Positions 32,716 to 39,778 of a stretch of DNA of 47,453 bases are shown in pieces. The DNA is from Alteromonadaceae bacterium UBA2620 (GTDB lineage: Bacteria; Pseudomonadota; Gammaproteobacteria; Enterobacterales; Alteromonadaceae). The position numbers and the translations under genes were made by a program. Positions within the stretch are counted from its first letter, which is position 1, and every line of letters starts with the position of its first letter. The stretch spans positions 1 to 47,453 of the forward strand of contig DDJQ01000073.1 in the NCBI GenBank assembly GCA_002339125.1. Direction: 5' to 3'. The notes beneath the pieces are model-generated. The model did no database searches. It was given only the letters and a program-made list of their open reading frames with translations, and was not told the DNA's origin.

Positions 32716-33387
32716 ATGCATCCAATACCCGTAGTAACGGTAGATGGTCCTAGTGGGGCAGGGAAAGGCACACTAAGCGCATTAATCGCAGAAAAGCTCG
32801 GCTGGCACTTACTGGACAGTGGCGCGATTTACCGCGTACTGGCCGTTGCCGCCATGCATCATGATCTTCCGGTCGACGATGAAAGTGCTGTTGTTCCGCT
32901 GGCCTCTGGCCTTGACGTAAGTTTTGAAATTGACAAAGAGCAGCGCCGTGTGGTGCTTGAAGGTGAAGACGTCACCGACGATATTCGCACCGAGGAAGTT
33001 GGCGCTGTGGCGTCACAGATTGCGTCCCTGGCCAGGGTTCGCGAGGCGCTGTTACGCCGCCAGCGTGCGTTTCAGCAAGATCCCGGCCTGGTGGCCGACG
33101 GTCGCGACATGGGGACCGTGGTGTTCCCTGATGCCAATGTAAAATTATTCCTGACCGCCAGCGCTGAAGCCCGCGCGGAGCGTCGCTATAATCAGTTGAA
33201 AGATAAAGGTCTGGATGTTAATATTGCGCGCCTTTTAACCGATATCAAAGCCCGGGATGATCGCGACGCGAATCGTTCTATTGCGCCATTGGTACCGGCA
33301 GAAGACGCTGTAGTGATCGATTCAACAGATTTGGATATTAACCAAGTCTTTGAAAGTGCAATGGAAATTATCAATTCCAGGCTGTAA
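32716..33387 (+). CDS. cmk: cytidylate kinase Cmk
   Basis: Cmk phosphorylates CMP and dCMP. The 223-residue protein starts with VVTVDGPSGAGKGTLSALIA (P-loop), has the substrate segment GRDMGTVVFPDA and a lid region DRDANRSIAPLVPA, typical of bacterial CMP kinases. The start has GGAG upstream (AAATGGAGCAGG). It precedes rpsA by 117 bases, the usual order. Confidence 0.96.
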   Translation: MHPIPVVTVDGPSGAGKGTLSALIAEKLGWHLLDSGAIYRVLAVAAMHHDLPVDDESAVVPLASGLDVSFEIDKEQRRVVLEGEDVTDDIRTEEVGAVASQIASLARVREALLRRQRAFQQDPGLVADGRDMGTVVFPDANVKLFLTASAEARAERRYNQLKDKGLDVNIARLLTDIKARDDRDANRSIAPLVPAEDAVVIDSTDLDINQVFESAMEIINSRL

Positions 33388-33415
33388 GCCCGGAGTCGGT
33401 TTCACCATCGCAATC

Positions 33416-33490
33416 GTTGTCACAGGAGGTGACGACTTTGTTTAATAACCCCACGTTATCCGGATCGAAATGTGGATGTCAACTTAAGTT
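33416..33490 (+). promoter_or_regulatory. structured rpsA leader with AGGAG-loop hairpin
   Basis: Three successive hairpins precede rpsA. The first is an 8-bp stem (33416-33423 with 33429-33436, one G-U) with loop AGGAG. The second is CCACGTT with AATGTGG (33451-33457 with 33469-33475). The third is the palindrome AACTTAAGTT (33481-33490). The E. coli rpsA leader is also a set of three hairpins without a normal ribosome site and is the target of S1 autoregulation. No such site lies directly before this rpsA ATG, so the same control is likely here. Confidence 0.6.
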
Positions 33491-33512
33491 AATTACTAAA
33501 TCATATGACTGA
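33438..33512 (+). CDS. possible 24-codon leader ORF overlapping rpsA
   Basis: A TTG at 33438 follows a textbook ribosome site, AGGAGGTGA (33424-33432), with about 8 bases from GGAGG to the TTG. It opens 24 codons (LFNNPTLSGSKCGCQ near the start) and ends at a TGA (33510-33512) that overlaps the rpsA start, which begins at 33505. This geometry would allow translational coupling. However, the AGGAG also forms the loop of a stable hairpin and the start codon is weak. The ORF may be chance and the sequence purely structural. Confidence 0.3.
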   Translation: MFNNPTLSGSKCGCQLKLITKSYD

Positions 33513-35175
33513 AAATTTTGCACAACTTTTTGAAGAGAGCTTACAAGAACTTGAAACTCGTCCAGGTTCAATTGTAAAGGGTACTGTAGTTTCAATTGAT
33601 AAAGACATCGTTCTTGTTGACGCAGGTCTCAAATCAGAAAGTGCTATCCCAGCTGAACAATTTAAAAATGCCGAAGGCGAATTAGAAATCGCAATCGGTG
33701 ACGAAGTCGACGTAGCGTTAGACGCTGTAGAAGACGGCTTTGGTGAAACTATCCTGTCTCGTGAAAAAGCTAAGCGTCACGAAGCGTGGGTTGAGCTGGA
33801 AAAAGCTTACGACGATAAAGCCACTATCAAAGGCGTTATCAACGGTAAAGTTAAAGGCGGTTTCACTGTTGAAGTTAACAGTGTTCGCGCATTCCTGCCA
33901 GGTTCACTGGTTGACGTTCGCCCTGTACGCGACACCACTCACCTGGAAGGCAAAGAACTTGAGTTTAAAGTAATCAAGTTAGACGCCAAGCGTAACAACG
34001 TTGTTGTTTCTCGTCGTGCTGTTATCGAAGCAGAAAGCAGTGCAGAGCGTGAAACGCTGCTGGCCAACCTGGAAGAAGGTCACGAAGTTAAAGGTATCGT
34101 TAAGAACCTGACAGACTACGGTGCGTTCGTAGATCTGGGCGGTGTTGACGGCCTGCTGCACATCACTGACATGGCCTGGAAGCGCGTTAAGCACCCAAGC
34201 GAAATCGTAAATGTTGGTGACGAAATCAACGTTAAAGTGCTTAAGTTCGACAAAGAAAAGCAACGTGTATCTCTGGGCATGAAACAGATGGGCAACGATC
34301 CATGGCAAGAAATTGCACAGCGTTACCCAGAAGGCACTAAGATCACTGGCCAGGTAACTAACCTGACTGACTACGGTTGTTTCGTAGAGATCGAAGACGG
34401 TGTTGAAGGTCTGGTTCACGTTTCTGAAATGGATTGGACTAACAAAAACATCCACCCATCTAAGGTTGTTAACCTGGGCGATTCTGTTGAAGTTATGGTT
34501 CTGGAAATCGACGAAGAACGTCGTCGTATTTCTCTGGGTCTTAAGCAGTGCATCGATAACCCTTGGGAAACTTTCGCTAAGTCACACGAAAAAGGTGACA
34601 AAGTGTCTGGTAAGATCAAGTCAATCACTGACTTTGGTATCTTCATCGGCCTTGACGGCGGCATCGACGGTCTGGTTCACCTGTCTGACATTTCATGGAA
34701 CAAGTCTGGTGAAGACGCCGTTCGTGATTATAAGAAAGGCGACGAGATCTCAGCGGTTGTTCTGCAAGTCGACCCAGAGCGTGAGCGTATCTCTTTAGGC
34801 GTTAAGCAAATCGAAGAAGATCCGTTCAACAAGTATCTGACAGATACCAAGAAAGGTGCTATCGTTGTTGGTACAGTTACAGCAGTTGATGCCAAAGGCG
34901 TTACTGTAAACCTGGCTGAAGAAGTTGACGGTTACATCCGTGTAGCTGATCTTTCTCGTGACCGTATCGAAGATGCGTCTGAAGTGGCTAACGTTGGCGA
35001 CAGCATCGAAGCGAAGTACACCGGTGTAGACCGTAAGAACCGCATCGTAAACCTGTCTGTTAAAGCGAAAGACCAGGCTGACGAGAAAGAAGCAATCGAC
35101 AAAGTGAACCAGCAAGACGACGCTGGCTTCGCGAACGCGATGGCTGAAGCTTTCAAAGCAGCAAAAGGCGAATAA
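33505..35175 (+). CDS. rpsA: 30S ribosomal protein S1
   Basis: S1 binds mRNA and the 30S subunit, allowing initiation on structured or weak ribosome sites. The 556-residue protein has six S1 (OB-fold) repeats, as in E. coli (557). The third and fourth are clear in GIVKNLTDYGAFVDLGGVDG and GQVTNLTDYGCFVEIEDGVEG. The first two repeats bind the ribosome and the last four bind RNA in the family. Codon use is strongly biased, as expected for a highly expressed gene. Confidence 0.98.
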   Translation: MTENFAQLFEESLQELETRPGSIVKGTVVSIDKDIVLVDAGLKSESAIPAEQFKNAEGELEIAIGDEVDVALDAVEDGFGETILSREKAKRHEAWVELEKAYDDKATIKGVINGKVKGGFTVEVNSVRAFLPGSLVDVRPVRDTTHLEGKELEFKVIKLDAKRNNVVVSRRAVIEAESSAERETLLANLEEGHEVKGIVKNLTDYGAFVDLGGVDGLLHITDMAWKRVKHPSEIVNVGDEINVKVLKFDKEKQRVSLGMKQMGNDPWQEIAQRYPEGTKITGQVTNLTDYGCFVEIEDGVEGLVHVSEMDWTNKNIHPSKVVNLGDSVEVMVLEIDEERRRISLGLKQCIDNPWETFAKSHEKGDKVSGKIKSITDFGIFIGLDGGIDGLVHLSDISWNKSGEDAVRDYKKGDEISAVVLQVDPERERISLGVKQIEEDPFNKYLTDTKKGAIVVGTVTAVDAKGVTVNLAEEVDGYIRVADLSRDRIEDASEVANVGDSIEAKYTGVDRKNRIVNLSVKAKDQADEKEAIDKVNQQDDAGFANAMAEAFKAAKGE

Positions 35176-35189
35176 GCTTTTTGATACAT

Positions 35190-35217
35190 CAGGTATACGG
35201 TAAATGCCGTATACCTG
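35190..35217. repeat. perfect hairpin between rpsA and ihfB
   Basis: CAGGTATACGG (35190-35200) and CCGTATACCTG (35207-35217) form a perfect 11-bp stem with a 6-base loop. TACAT upstream and ATGTA downstream extend it through a small bulge. There is no T tract, so it is probably a processing or stability element that lowers read-through from rpsA into ihfB. Confidence 0.55.
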
Positions 35218-35261
35218 TTGATGTAGCTGTTTGATGGATTGAATGACAAAGAGGTTTACAC

Positions 35262-35549
35262 ATGACCAAGTCTGAATTAATTGAGCGGCTCGCTGATCAG
35301 GCACGCCATATCCCGGCAAAAGAATTAGAAACAGCTATCAAAGAAATGTTGGAACAGATGGCGCAAACCTTACAAAAAGGTGACCGTATCGAAATCCGCG
35401 GGTTTGGTAGTTTTTCTTTGCATTACCGCGCGCCTCGCGTGGGACGTAACCCTAAAACTGGCGAAACAGTGGAGCTGGACGGTAAATACGTTCCTCACTT
35501 TAAGCCTGGCAAAGAGTTACGTGACCGGGTGAATGAATCAATCGCCTGA
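35262..35549 (+). CDS. ihfB: integration host factor beta subunit IhfB
   Basis: IhfB pairs with IhfA to bend DNA sharply at specific sites in replication, recombination and transcription. The 95-residue protein is a DNABII (HU/IHF) family member: TKSELIERLADQ, RGFGSFSLHYRAPRVGRNPKTG with the Pro that intercalates into DNA, and VPHFKPGKELRDRVN. The C-terminal pattern and its place after rpsA identify it as the beta subunit. The start has AGAGG upstream, and a strong terminator follows. Confidence 0.96.
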   Translation: MTKSELIERLADQARHIPAKELETAIKEMLEQMAQTLQKGDRIEIRGFGSFSLHYRAPRVGRNPKTGETVELDGKYVPHFKPGKELRDRVNESIA

Positions 35550-35572
35550 TCAATATCTGCACAGATAGAAAT

Positions 35573-35600
35573 AAAAAGCACTGTTATCAGTGCTTTTTTT
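35573..35600 (+). terminator. intrinsic terminator after ihfB
   Basis: AAAAAGCACTG (35573-35583) and CAGTGCTTTTT (from 35588) form an 11-bp stem with loop TTAT, and the T run continues to 35600. It ends the cmk-rpsA-ihfB region. Confidence 0.92.
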
Positions 35601-35671
35601 GTATGTGAATGCTGTAACACTATCTACATTTTGTTATCCTGATTTTAATTTCTTTATTTAGGATCACGCAC

Positions 35672-35926
35672 TTGAAAGGCTTGGCATTTTTACTCTGCAT
35701 TATTGCGATTCTGGTACTGGCGATTGCCGTTGGTTCTCAAAATGATGCTGTAATATCAGTAAATTACCTGATTGCTAAGGCTGATATGACGGTCGCCACT
35801 CTGATTGCTATTGCATTAGGGTTAGGCGTTGTCGTTGGCGTTCTGGCTATTCTGAGCAGTTGGCTTACGCTCAGAGTTAAGCTCATGCGGGCACAGGCTA
35901 AGCTTAACAAGCTGCAGAAAGAATAA
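35672..35926 (+). CDS. lapA: LapA family inner-membrane protein
   Basis: LapA partners LapB in controlling lipopolysaccharide synthesis through LpxC turnover. The 84-residue product has two membrane segments (about residues 2-20 and 41-62) and a short basic C-terminal tail with heptad-like Leu, as in the DUF1049 family. It starts with TTG at 35672, preceded by AGGA at about 8 bases. lapB starts 4 bases after its stop. At 84 residues it is somewhat shorter than the E. coli protein. Confidence 0.88.
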   Translation: MKGLAFLLCIIAILVLAIAVGSQNDAVISVNYLIAKADMTVATLIAIALGLGVVVGVLAILSSWLTLRVKLMRAQAKLNKLQKE

Positions 35927-35930
35927 GCCT

Positions 35931-37091
35931 ATGCTGGAGCTGTTATTCTTACTGCTGCCAGTCGCAGCCGGTTATGGTTACATAATGGGCCGCAACAGCG
36001 TTCGCCAGGCGCAGCGTAAACAATCCAGTATCCTTTCCAAACATTATTTTCGTGGTTTAAATTTCCTGCTTTCCGATCAGCCCGACCGAGCCGTGGATAC
36101 GTTAATTAAAATGATTAACGTTAACAGTGATACGGTGGAAACCCATATCGCCATGGGCAACTTTTACCGTCAGCGCGGCGAAATAGACCGCGCTATCCGC
36201 GTTCACCAGAACCTGGTAAGCCGTGACGAAATCCAGTCTACCCAGCGCGAACTGGCGCTAAAAGAGCTGGGCAGGGACTATATGCAGGCGGGTTTTCTTG
36301 AGCGTGCCGAGGGCGCGTTTGTTAGTCTGCTCAATTCCGACAAGCATTTTGAATTTGCTCAGCAGCAGCTGTTTGCCATTTATCAGACTACCAAAGAGTG
36401 GGGCCGTGCTATCGATCTGGCCGAAAAAATGCTGGCCGAGAACGACAGTATTCGTAGCAAGCTGGCCCATTTCTATTGTGAACAAGCCCAGCTTGAGCTG
36501 GATAATGAAGATATCCCCGCTGCGCTAAAAGTGTTACAAAAAGCGGTAAATGTGGATGAGCAGGCCGTCAGACCCTGGTTAATGCTGGGTGAAGTCACTT
36601 TTGATCAGGGGCGCTTAAAAGAGGCCGGTGAATACTTAGTGCAGGTCGCCAATCGCGATAAAAACTGGTTTATTGAAGCGGTACCGCTACTCGAGCAAAT
36701 CGCCAGTGAGACCGGTGACTGGCAGAAATTCGAACAACTGTTAAATGATAACTGGGTGCAAAGTGCCACCTTGTACCTGGCTATGGTGGATGTGTTTTCC
36801 AATAAAGGGGAAGTGCAGCATGCCGCCGATTATCTGTTTGAACAACTGCAAAAAACGCCTACCATGCGTGGCTTTCATCGCCTGATGCAGTTGTACTGTG
36901 AGTTAAGTGATGATGCCAATGCCAAGGCGACTTACCAGCAGTTAAGACAACTGGTTGCCAAACAAATTGAACAGCGACCAAGATACCGCTGTAAAAGCTG
37001 CGGTTTTTCTGGTCGTAAACTATATTGGCTGTGCCCATCCTGCAAAAAGTGGGGGGTAGTTAACCCCATTAGAGGTCTAGACGGAGAGTAA
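35931..37091 (+). CDS. lapB: LapB, lipopolysaccharide assembly protein
   Basis: LapB is an essential inner-membrane protein that delivers LpxC to FtsH and so limits lipid A synthesis. The 386-residue product has an N-terminal membrane anchor (LLFLLLPVAAGYGYIMG), then nine or so TPR motifs (for example VETHIAMGNFYRQRGEIDRAI). It ends with a rubredoxin-type metal-binding domain with CKSCGFSGRKLYWLCPSCKKWG-like paired CxxC motifs. It lies between lapA and pyrF, as in E. coli. Confidence 0.95.
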   Translation: MLELLFLLLPVAAGYGYIMGRNSVRQAQRKQSSILSKHYFRGLNFLLSDQPDRAVDTLIKMINVNSDTVETHIAMGNFYRQRGEIDRAIRVHQNLVSRDEIQSTQRELALKELGRDYMQAGFLERAEGAFVSLLNSDKHFEFAQQQLFAIYQTTKEWGRAIDLAEKMLAENDSIRSKLAHFYCEQAQLELDNEDIPAALKVLQKAVNVDEQAVRPWLMLGEVTFDQGRLKEAGEYLVQVANRDKNWFIEAVPLLEQIASETGDWQKFEQLLNDNWVQSATLYLAMVDVFSNKGEVQHAADYLFEQLQKTPTMRGFHRLMQLYCELSDDANAKATYQQLRQLVAKQIEQRPRYRCKSCGFSGRKLYWLCPSCKKWGVVNPIRGLDGE

Positions 37092-37096
37092 AGAGA

Positions 37097-37795
37097 ATGA
37101 ACCAAGAAGCCCGTGTAATAGTCGCATTGGATTTCGATGATGCTGATAAGGCTATGGCCCTGGTAGACCAACTGGATCCTGCTGCCTGTAAGCTTAAAGT
37201 CGGCAAAGAGATGTTTACCCTGTTCGGGCCTGAATTTGTAAAATCGCTCATCGCCAAAGGGTTTGATATTTTTCTGGATTTAAAATTTCATGATATTCCC
37301 AACACCGTAGCCAAAGCTTGTAAAGCGGCAGCAGAAATGGGCGTGTGGATGGTAAACGTTCACGCCAGTGGCGGAATGGAAATGATGAAAGCGGCTAAAA
37401 ATGCTATTGCCGGCTCTTCTCATCCGCAAACCAAGCTGATTGCGGTAACGGTGCTGACCAGTATGGATCAGGCGCAACTGAATGATGTGGTGCCAGAGGT
37501 GTCACCAGCCGAGCAGGTTAAAAAGCTTGCGCAGTTAACCGCAGACAGTGGCCTGGATGGTGTTGTTTGCTCTGCTAAAGAAGCTGTAATGTTACGCGAA
37601 ACACATAATGACGAGTTTCTGTTAGTCACACCAGGAATTCGTCCTGCCGGGGCAGATGTGGGCGATCAGAAAAGGGTGATGACACCGGTCGATGCCATCG
37701 ACGCCGGTGTAAGCTACCTGGTAATGGGCCGGCCAATTACCCAGGCCGAAAACCCATTAGCTGCTTTGCAGTCGGTAAATCAAAGTCTAGCTTAA
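37097..37795 (+). CDS. pyrF: orotidine 5'-phosphate decarboxylase PyrF
   Basis: PyrF makes UMP from OMP, the last step of de novo pyrimidine synthesis. The 232-residue TIM-barrel protein has the N-terminal VIVALDFDD and the catalytic FLDLKFHDIPNTV segment with the Asp-Lys-Asp network. It also has the phosphate-binding VTPGIRPAG and VMGRPITQAENP. It starts 5 bases after lapB, with AGAGA upstream, so lapA-lapB-pyrF form one unit. Confidence 0.96.
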   Translation: MNQEARVIVALDFDDADKAMALVDQLDPAACKLKVGKEMFTLFGPEFVKSLIAKGFDIFLDLKFHDIPNTVAKACKAAAEMGVWMVNVHASGGMEMMKAAKNAIAGSSHPQTKLIAVTVLTSMDQAQLNDVVPEVSPAEQVKKLAQLTADSGLDGVVCSAKEAVMLRETHNDEFLLVTPGIRPAGADVGDQKRVMTPVDAIDAGVSYLVMGRPITQAENPLAALQSVNQSLA

Positions 37796-37816
37796 ACCGA
37801 TGAAATAAAAAATAAA

Positions 37817-37886
37817 GGGGTCAGAGTTCAAGAGAAGTTCAAGGGGTCAGAGTAAGCTTACTCTGACCCCTTGAACTCCTGACCCC
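37817..37886. repeat. REP-like palindromic element with four GGGGTCAG units
   Basis: The pyrF-ald gap holds four copies of GGGGTCAG: direct at 37817-37824 and 37843-37850, inverted (CTGACCCC) at 37863-37870 and 37879-37886. The inner pair makes a 42-base perfect palindrome (37836-37877) with no loop, centred on AAGCTT at 37854-37859. The outer pair makes a second, nearly perfect inverted repeat around it. The layout resembles REP/BIME elements of the kind associated with IS200-like REP transposases. It sits between two convergent genes and could also stop transcription. Confidence 0.8.
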
Positions 37887-37900
37887 ATAAATTTAGTGAC

Positions 37901-39028
37901 TTAAGCCAGTGCATCCATAGCAGGGGTGTACTGAATATCCAGTTGATCACCCAAAGCTTCAACAACTGCTTTATAGGTGACTTTACCTTCGTGAACATTC
38001 AGGCCGTTCAACAGGTGGATATCTTCCATCATGGCTTGTTTAGGTCCTTTGTTGGCCAGCGCCAAGCCAAATGGCAATGTTGCATTGTTCAGTGCCATGG
38101 TAGAGGTACGGGCCACGCCGCCAGGCATGTTCGCCACACAGTAGTGAACCACGCCGTCGACGATATAAACCGGATCCTGGTGAGTGGTAGCTTTTGAAGT
38201 GGCAAAACAACCACCCTGGTCGATAGCCACGTCTACAACTACAGAGCCTTTTTTCATATTGGCAATATGTTGTTCGTTGAGTAGTTTTGGCGCTGCTGCA
38301 CCCGGGATAAGTACCGCACCAACCACCAAATCAGCAGACGCTGAATAATGCTCAATAGCATCAACCGTTGAGAACACGGTTTTTACCTGACCGTTAAAGA
38401 TATCGTCTAACTGGCGTAAACGAGGAAGTGAACGGTCCAGAATAGTTACATCGGCGCCAAGGCCTAATGCCATTTTAGCAGCCTGTGTACCAACCACACC
38501 GCCACCAATAACCAGCACTTTACCCGGTGCAACACCAGGTACGCCACCAAGCAGGGTGCCGCTGCCGCCGTGGGCTTTTTCAAGATAATGCGCACCGGCC
38601 TGAACCGACATGCGGCCAGCCACTTCACTCATTGGTGCCAGTAATGGCAAGCCACCACGTGTATCGGTAACCGTTTCATACGCGATACAGGTAGCGCCGG
38701 ATTCAATCAGTAACTCAGTCTGAGTTGGATCGGGTGCCAGGTGCAGGTAGGTATAAAGTGTCTGACCACGGCTCAGTTGCTTACATTCCTGTGGCTGTGG
38801 CTCTTTTACCTTTACAATCATTTCCGCTTCGGCGAAAACCTGTTCAGCACTTGCAGCAATGCTGGCGCCAGCTTCAACATACATTTCATCGGTAAAGCCA
38901 ATGGCGGTACCGGCGTTGGTTTCTACCATAACCTTATGACCGTGCATCACGAACTCTTTAACCGCTGCTGGGGTTAAGCCTACACGGTACTCGTGGTTTT
39001 TAATTTCTTTTGGTACACCCACTAACAT
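37901..39028 (-). CDS. ald: alanine dehydrogenase Ald
   Basis: Ald interconverts L-alanine and pyruvate with NAD(H) and allows growth on alanine. The 375-residue protein matches the family: MLVGVPKEIKNHEYRVGLTP, KVKEPQPQE with catalytic residues, and the NAD-binding GKVLVIGGGVVGTQAAKMA. The C-terminal PGGVARTSTMALNNATLPF is also typical. It is divergent from lrp, and ald is often controlled by a neighbouring Lrp-type regulator. The AT-rich divergent gap is a likely site, but I could not define boxes. Confidence 0.96.
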   Translation of the reverse strand: MLVGVPKEIKNHEYRVGLTPAAVKEFVMHGHKVMVETNAGTAIGFTDEMYVEAGASIAASAEQVFAEAEMIVKVKEPQPQECKQLSRGQTLYTYLHLAPDPTQTELLIESGATCIAYETVTDTRGGLPLLAPMSEVAGRMSVQAGAHYLEKAHGGSGTLLGGVPGVAPGKVLVIGGGVVGTQAAKMALGLGADVTILDRSLPRLRQLDDIFNGQVKTVFSTVDAIEHYSASADLVVGAVLIPGAAAPKLLNEQHIANMKKGSVVVDVAIDQGGCFATSKATTHQDPVYIVDGVVHYCVANMPGGVARTSTMALNNATLPFGLALANKGPKQAMMEDIHLLNGLNVHEGKVTYKAVVEALGDQLDIQYTPAMDALA

Positions 39029-39161
39029 AGTTATCTCTGCCTGTTTAAATTATTGAGTTACTAATGATGCTAGTATATCGGAAGGTTTTAAAGTATATCT
39101 GCTGTAGTTTTTCCAATGCCAGTGTAATATTCTTCTAAAAAGGCCTTTTGGAGAATTTAAT

Positions 39162-39647
39162 ATGCTGGTAAAAACGCCCAAACACCTCGACAGAATAGAC
39201 CGCAACATACTTTCCATACTGCAAAAAGACGGGCGGATTTCTAACGTTGAGCTGGCAAAACAGGTGGGGTTAAGTCCAAGTCCCTGTTTGGAAAGGGTAA
39301 AGCGATTAGAAACCCAGGGCTATATAAAAGGCTATCATGCGCATCTGGATCCGCATCAGCTAGGCGCGGCCATGCTGGTGTTTGTCGAGATTACCTTAAC
39401 TAAAACTTCGGTAGATATTTTTGCCGAATTTTCAGCTGCGGTTCAGCAGCACGATGATATACAAGAGTGTCACCTGGTATCGGGTAACTTTGATTTTCTG
39501 CTTAAAGCCCGGGTGGCTGATATGTCGAGCTACCGCAAATTGTTGGGCGATACCTTATTGCGGCTGCCTGGTGTAAGTGCGTCACGCACTTACGTGGTAA
39601 TGGAAGAAGTTAAAAGTACCAATAGCCTGCGAATTAATACAAAATAA
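39162..39647 (+). CDS. lrp: leucine-responsive regulatory protein Lrp
   Basis: Lrp is a global feast/famine regulator that binds DNA as octamers and responds to leucine or alanine. The 161-residue protein has an N-terminal helix-turn-helix (NVELAKQVGLSPSPCLERVKRLE, about residues 28-50) and a C-terminal RAM/AsnC domain (ECHLVSGNFDFLLKARV). The length and sequence are close to E. coli Lrp (164 residues). It is next to ftsK, as in E. coli, and divergent from ald. Confidence 0.94.
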   Translation: MLVKTPKHLDRIDRNILSILQKDGRISNVELAKQVGLSPSPCLERVKRLETQGYIKGYHAHLDPHQLGAAMLVFVEITLTKTSVDIFAEFSAAVQQHDDIQECHLVSGNFDFLLKARVADMSSYRKLLGDTLLRLPGVSASRTYVVMEEVKSTNSLRINTK

Positions 39648-39736
39648 GGTCAGGATGGTATGATAAACTTTTAGGTTACCCGCTGAAGCCAGCCGCTTCT
39701 GTGACCCGGGTACGTGCGCAAAAATAAAACCAATGA

Positions 39737-39757
39737 CCGGTGTATTAATAACACCGG
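39737..39757. repeat. hairpin upstream of ftsK
   Basis: CCGGTGT (39737-39743) and ACACCGG (39751-39757) form a perfect 7-bp stem with a 7-base loop, about 20 bases before the ftsK start. No T tract follows, so it is probably a leader hairpin. Confidence 0.4.
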
Positions 39758-39778
39758 CAAAGAGAGATATTTAGGGAT

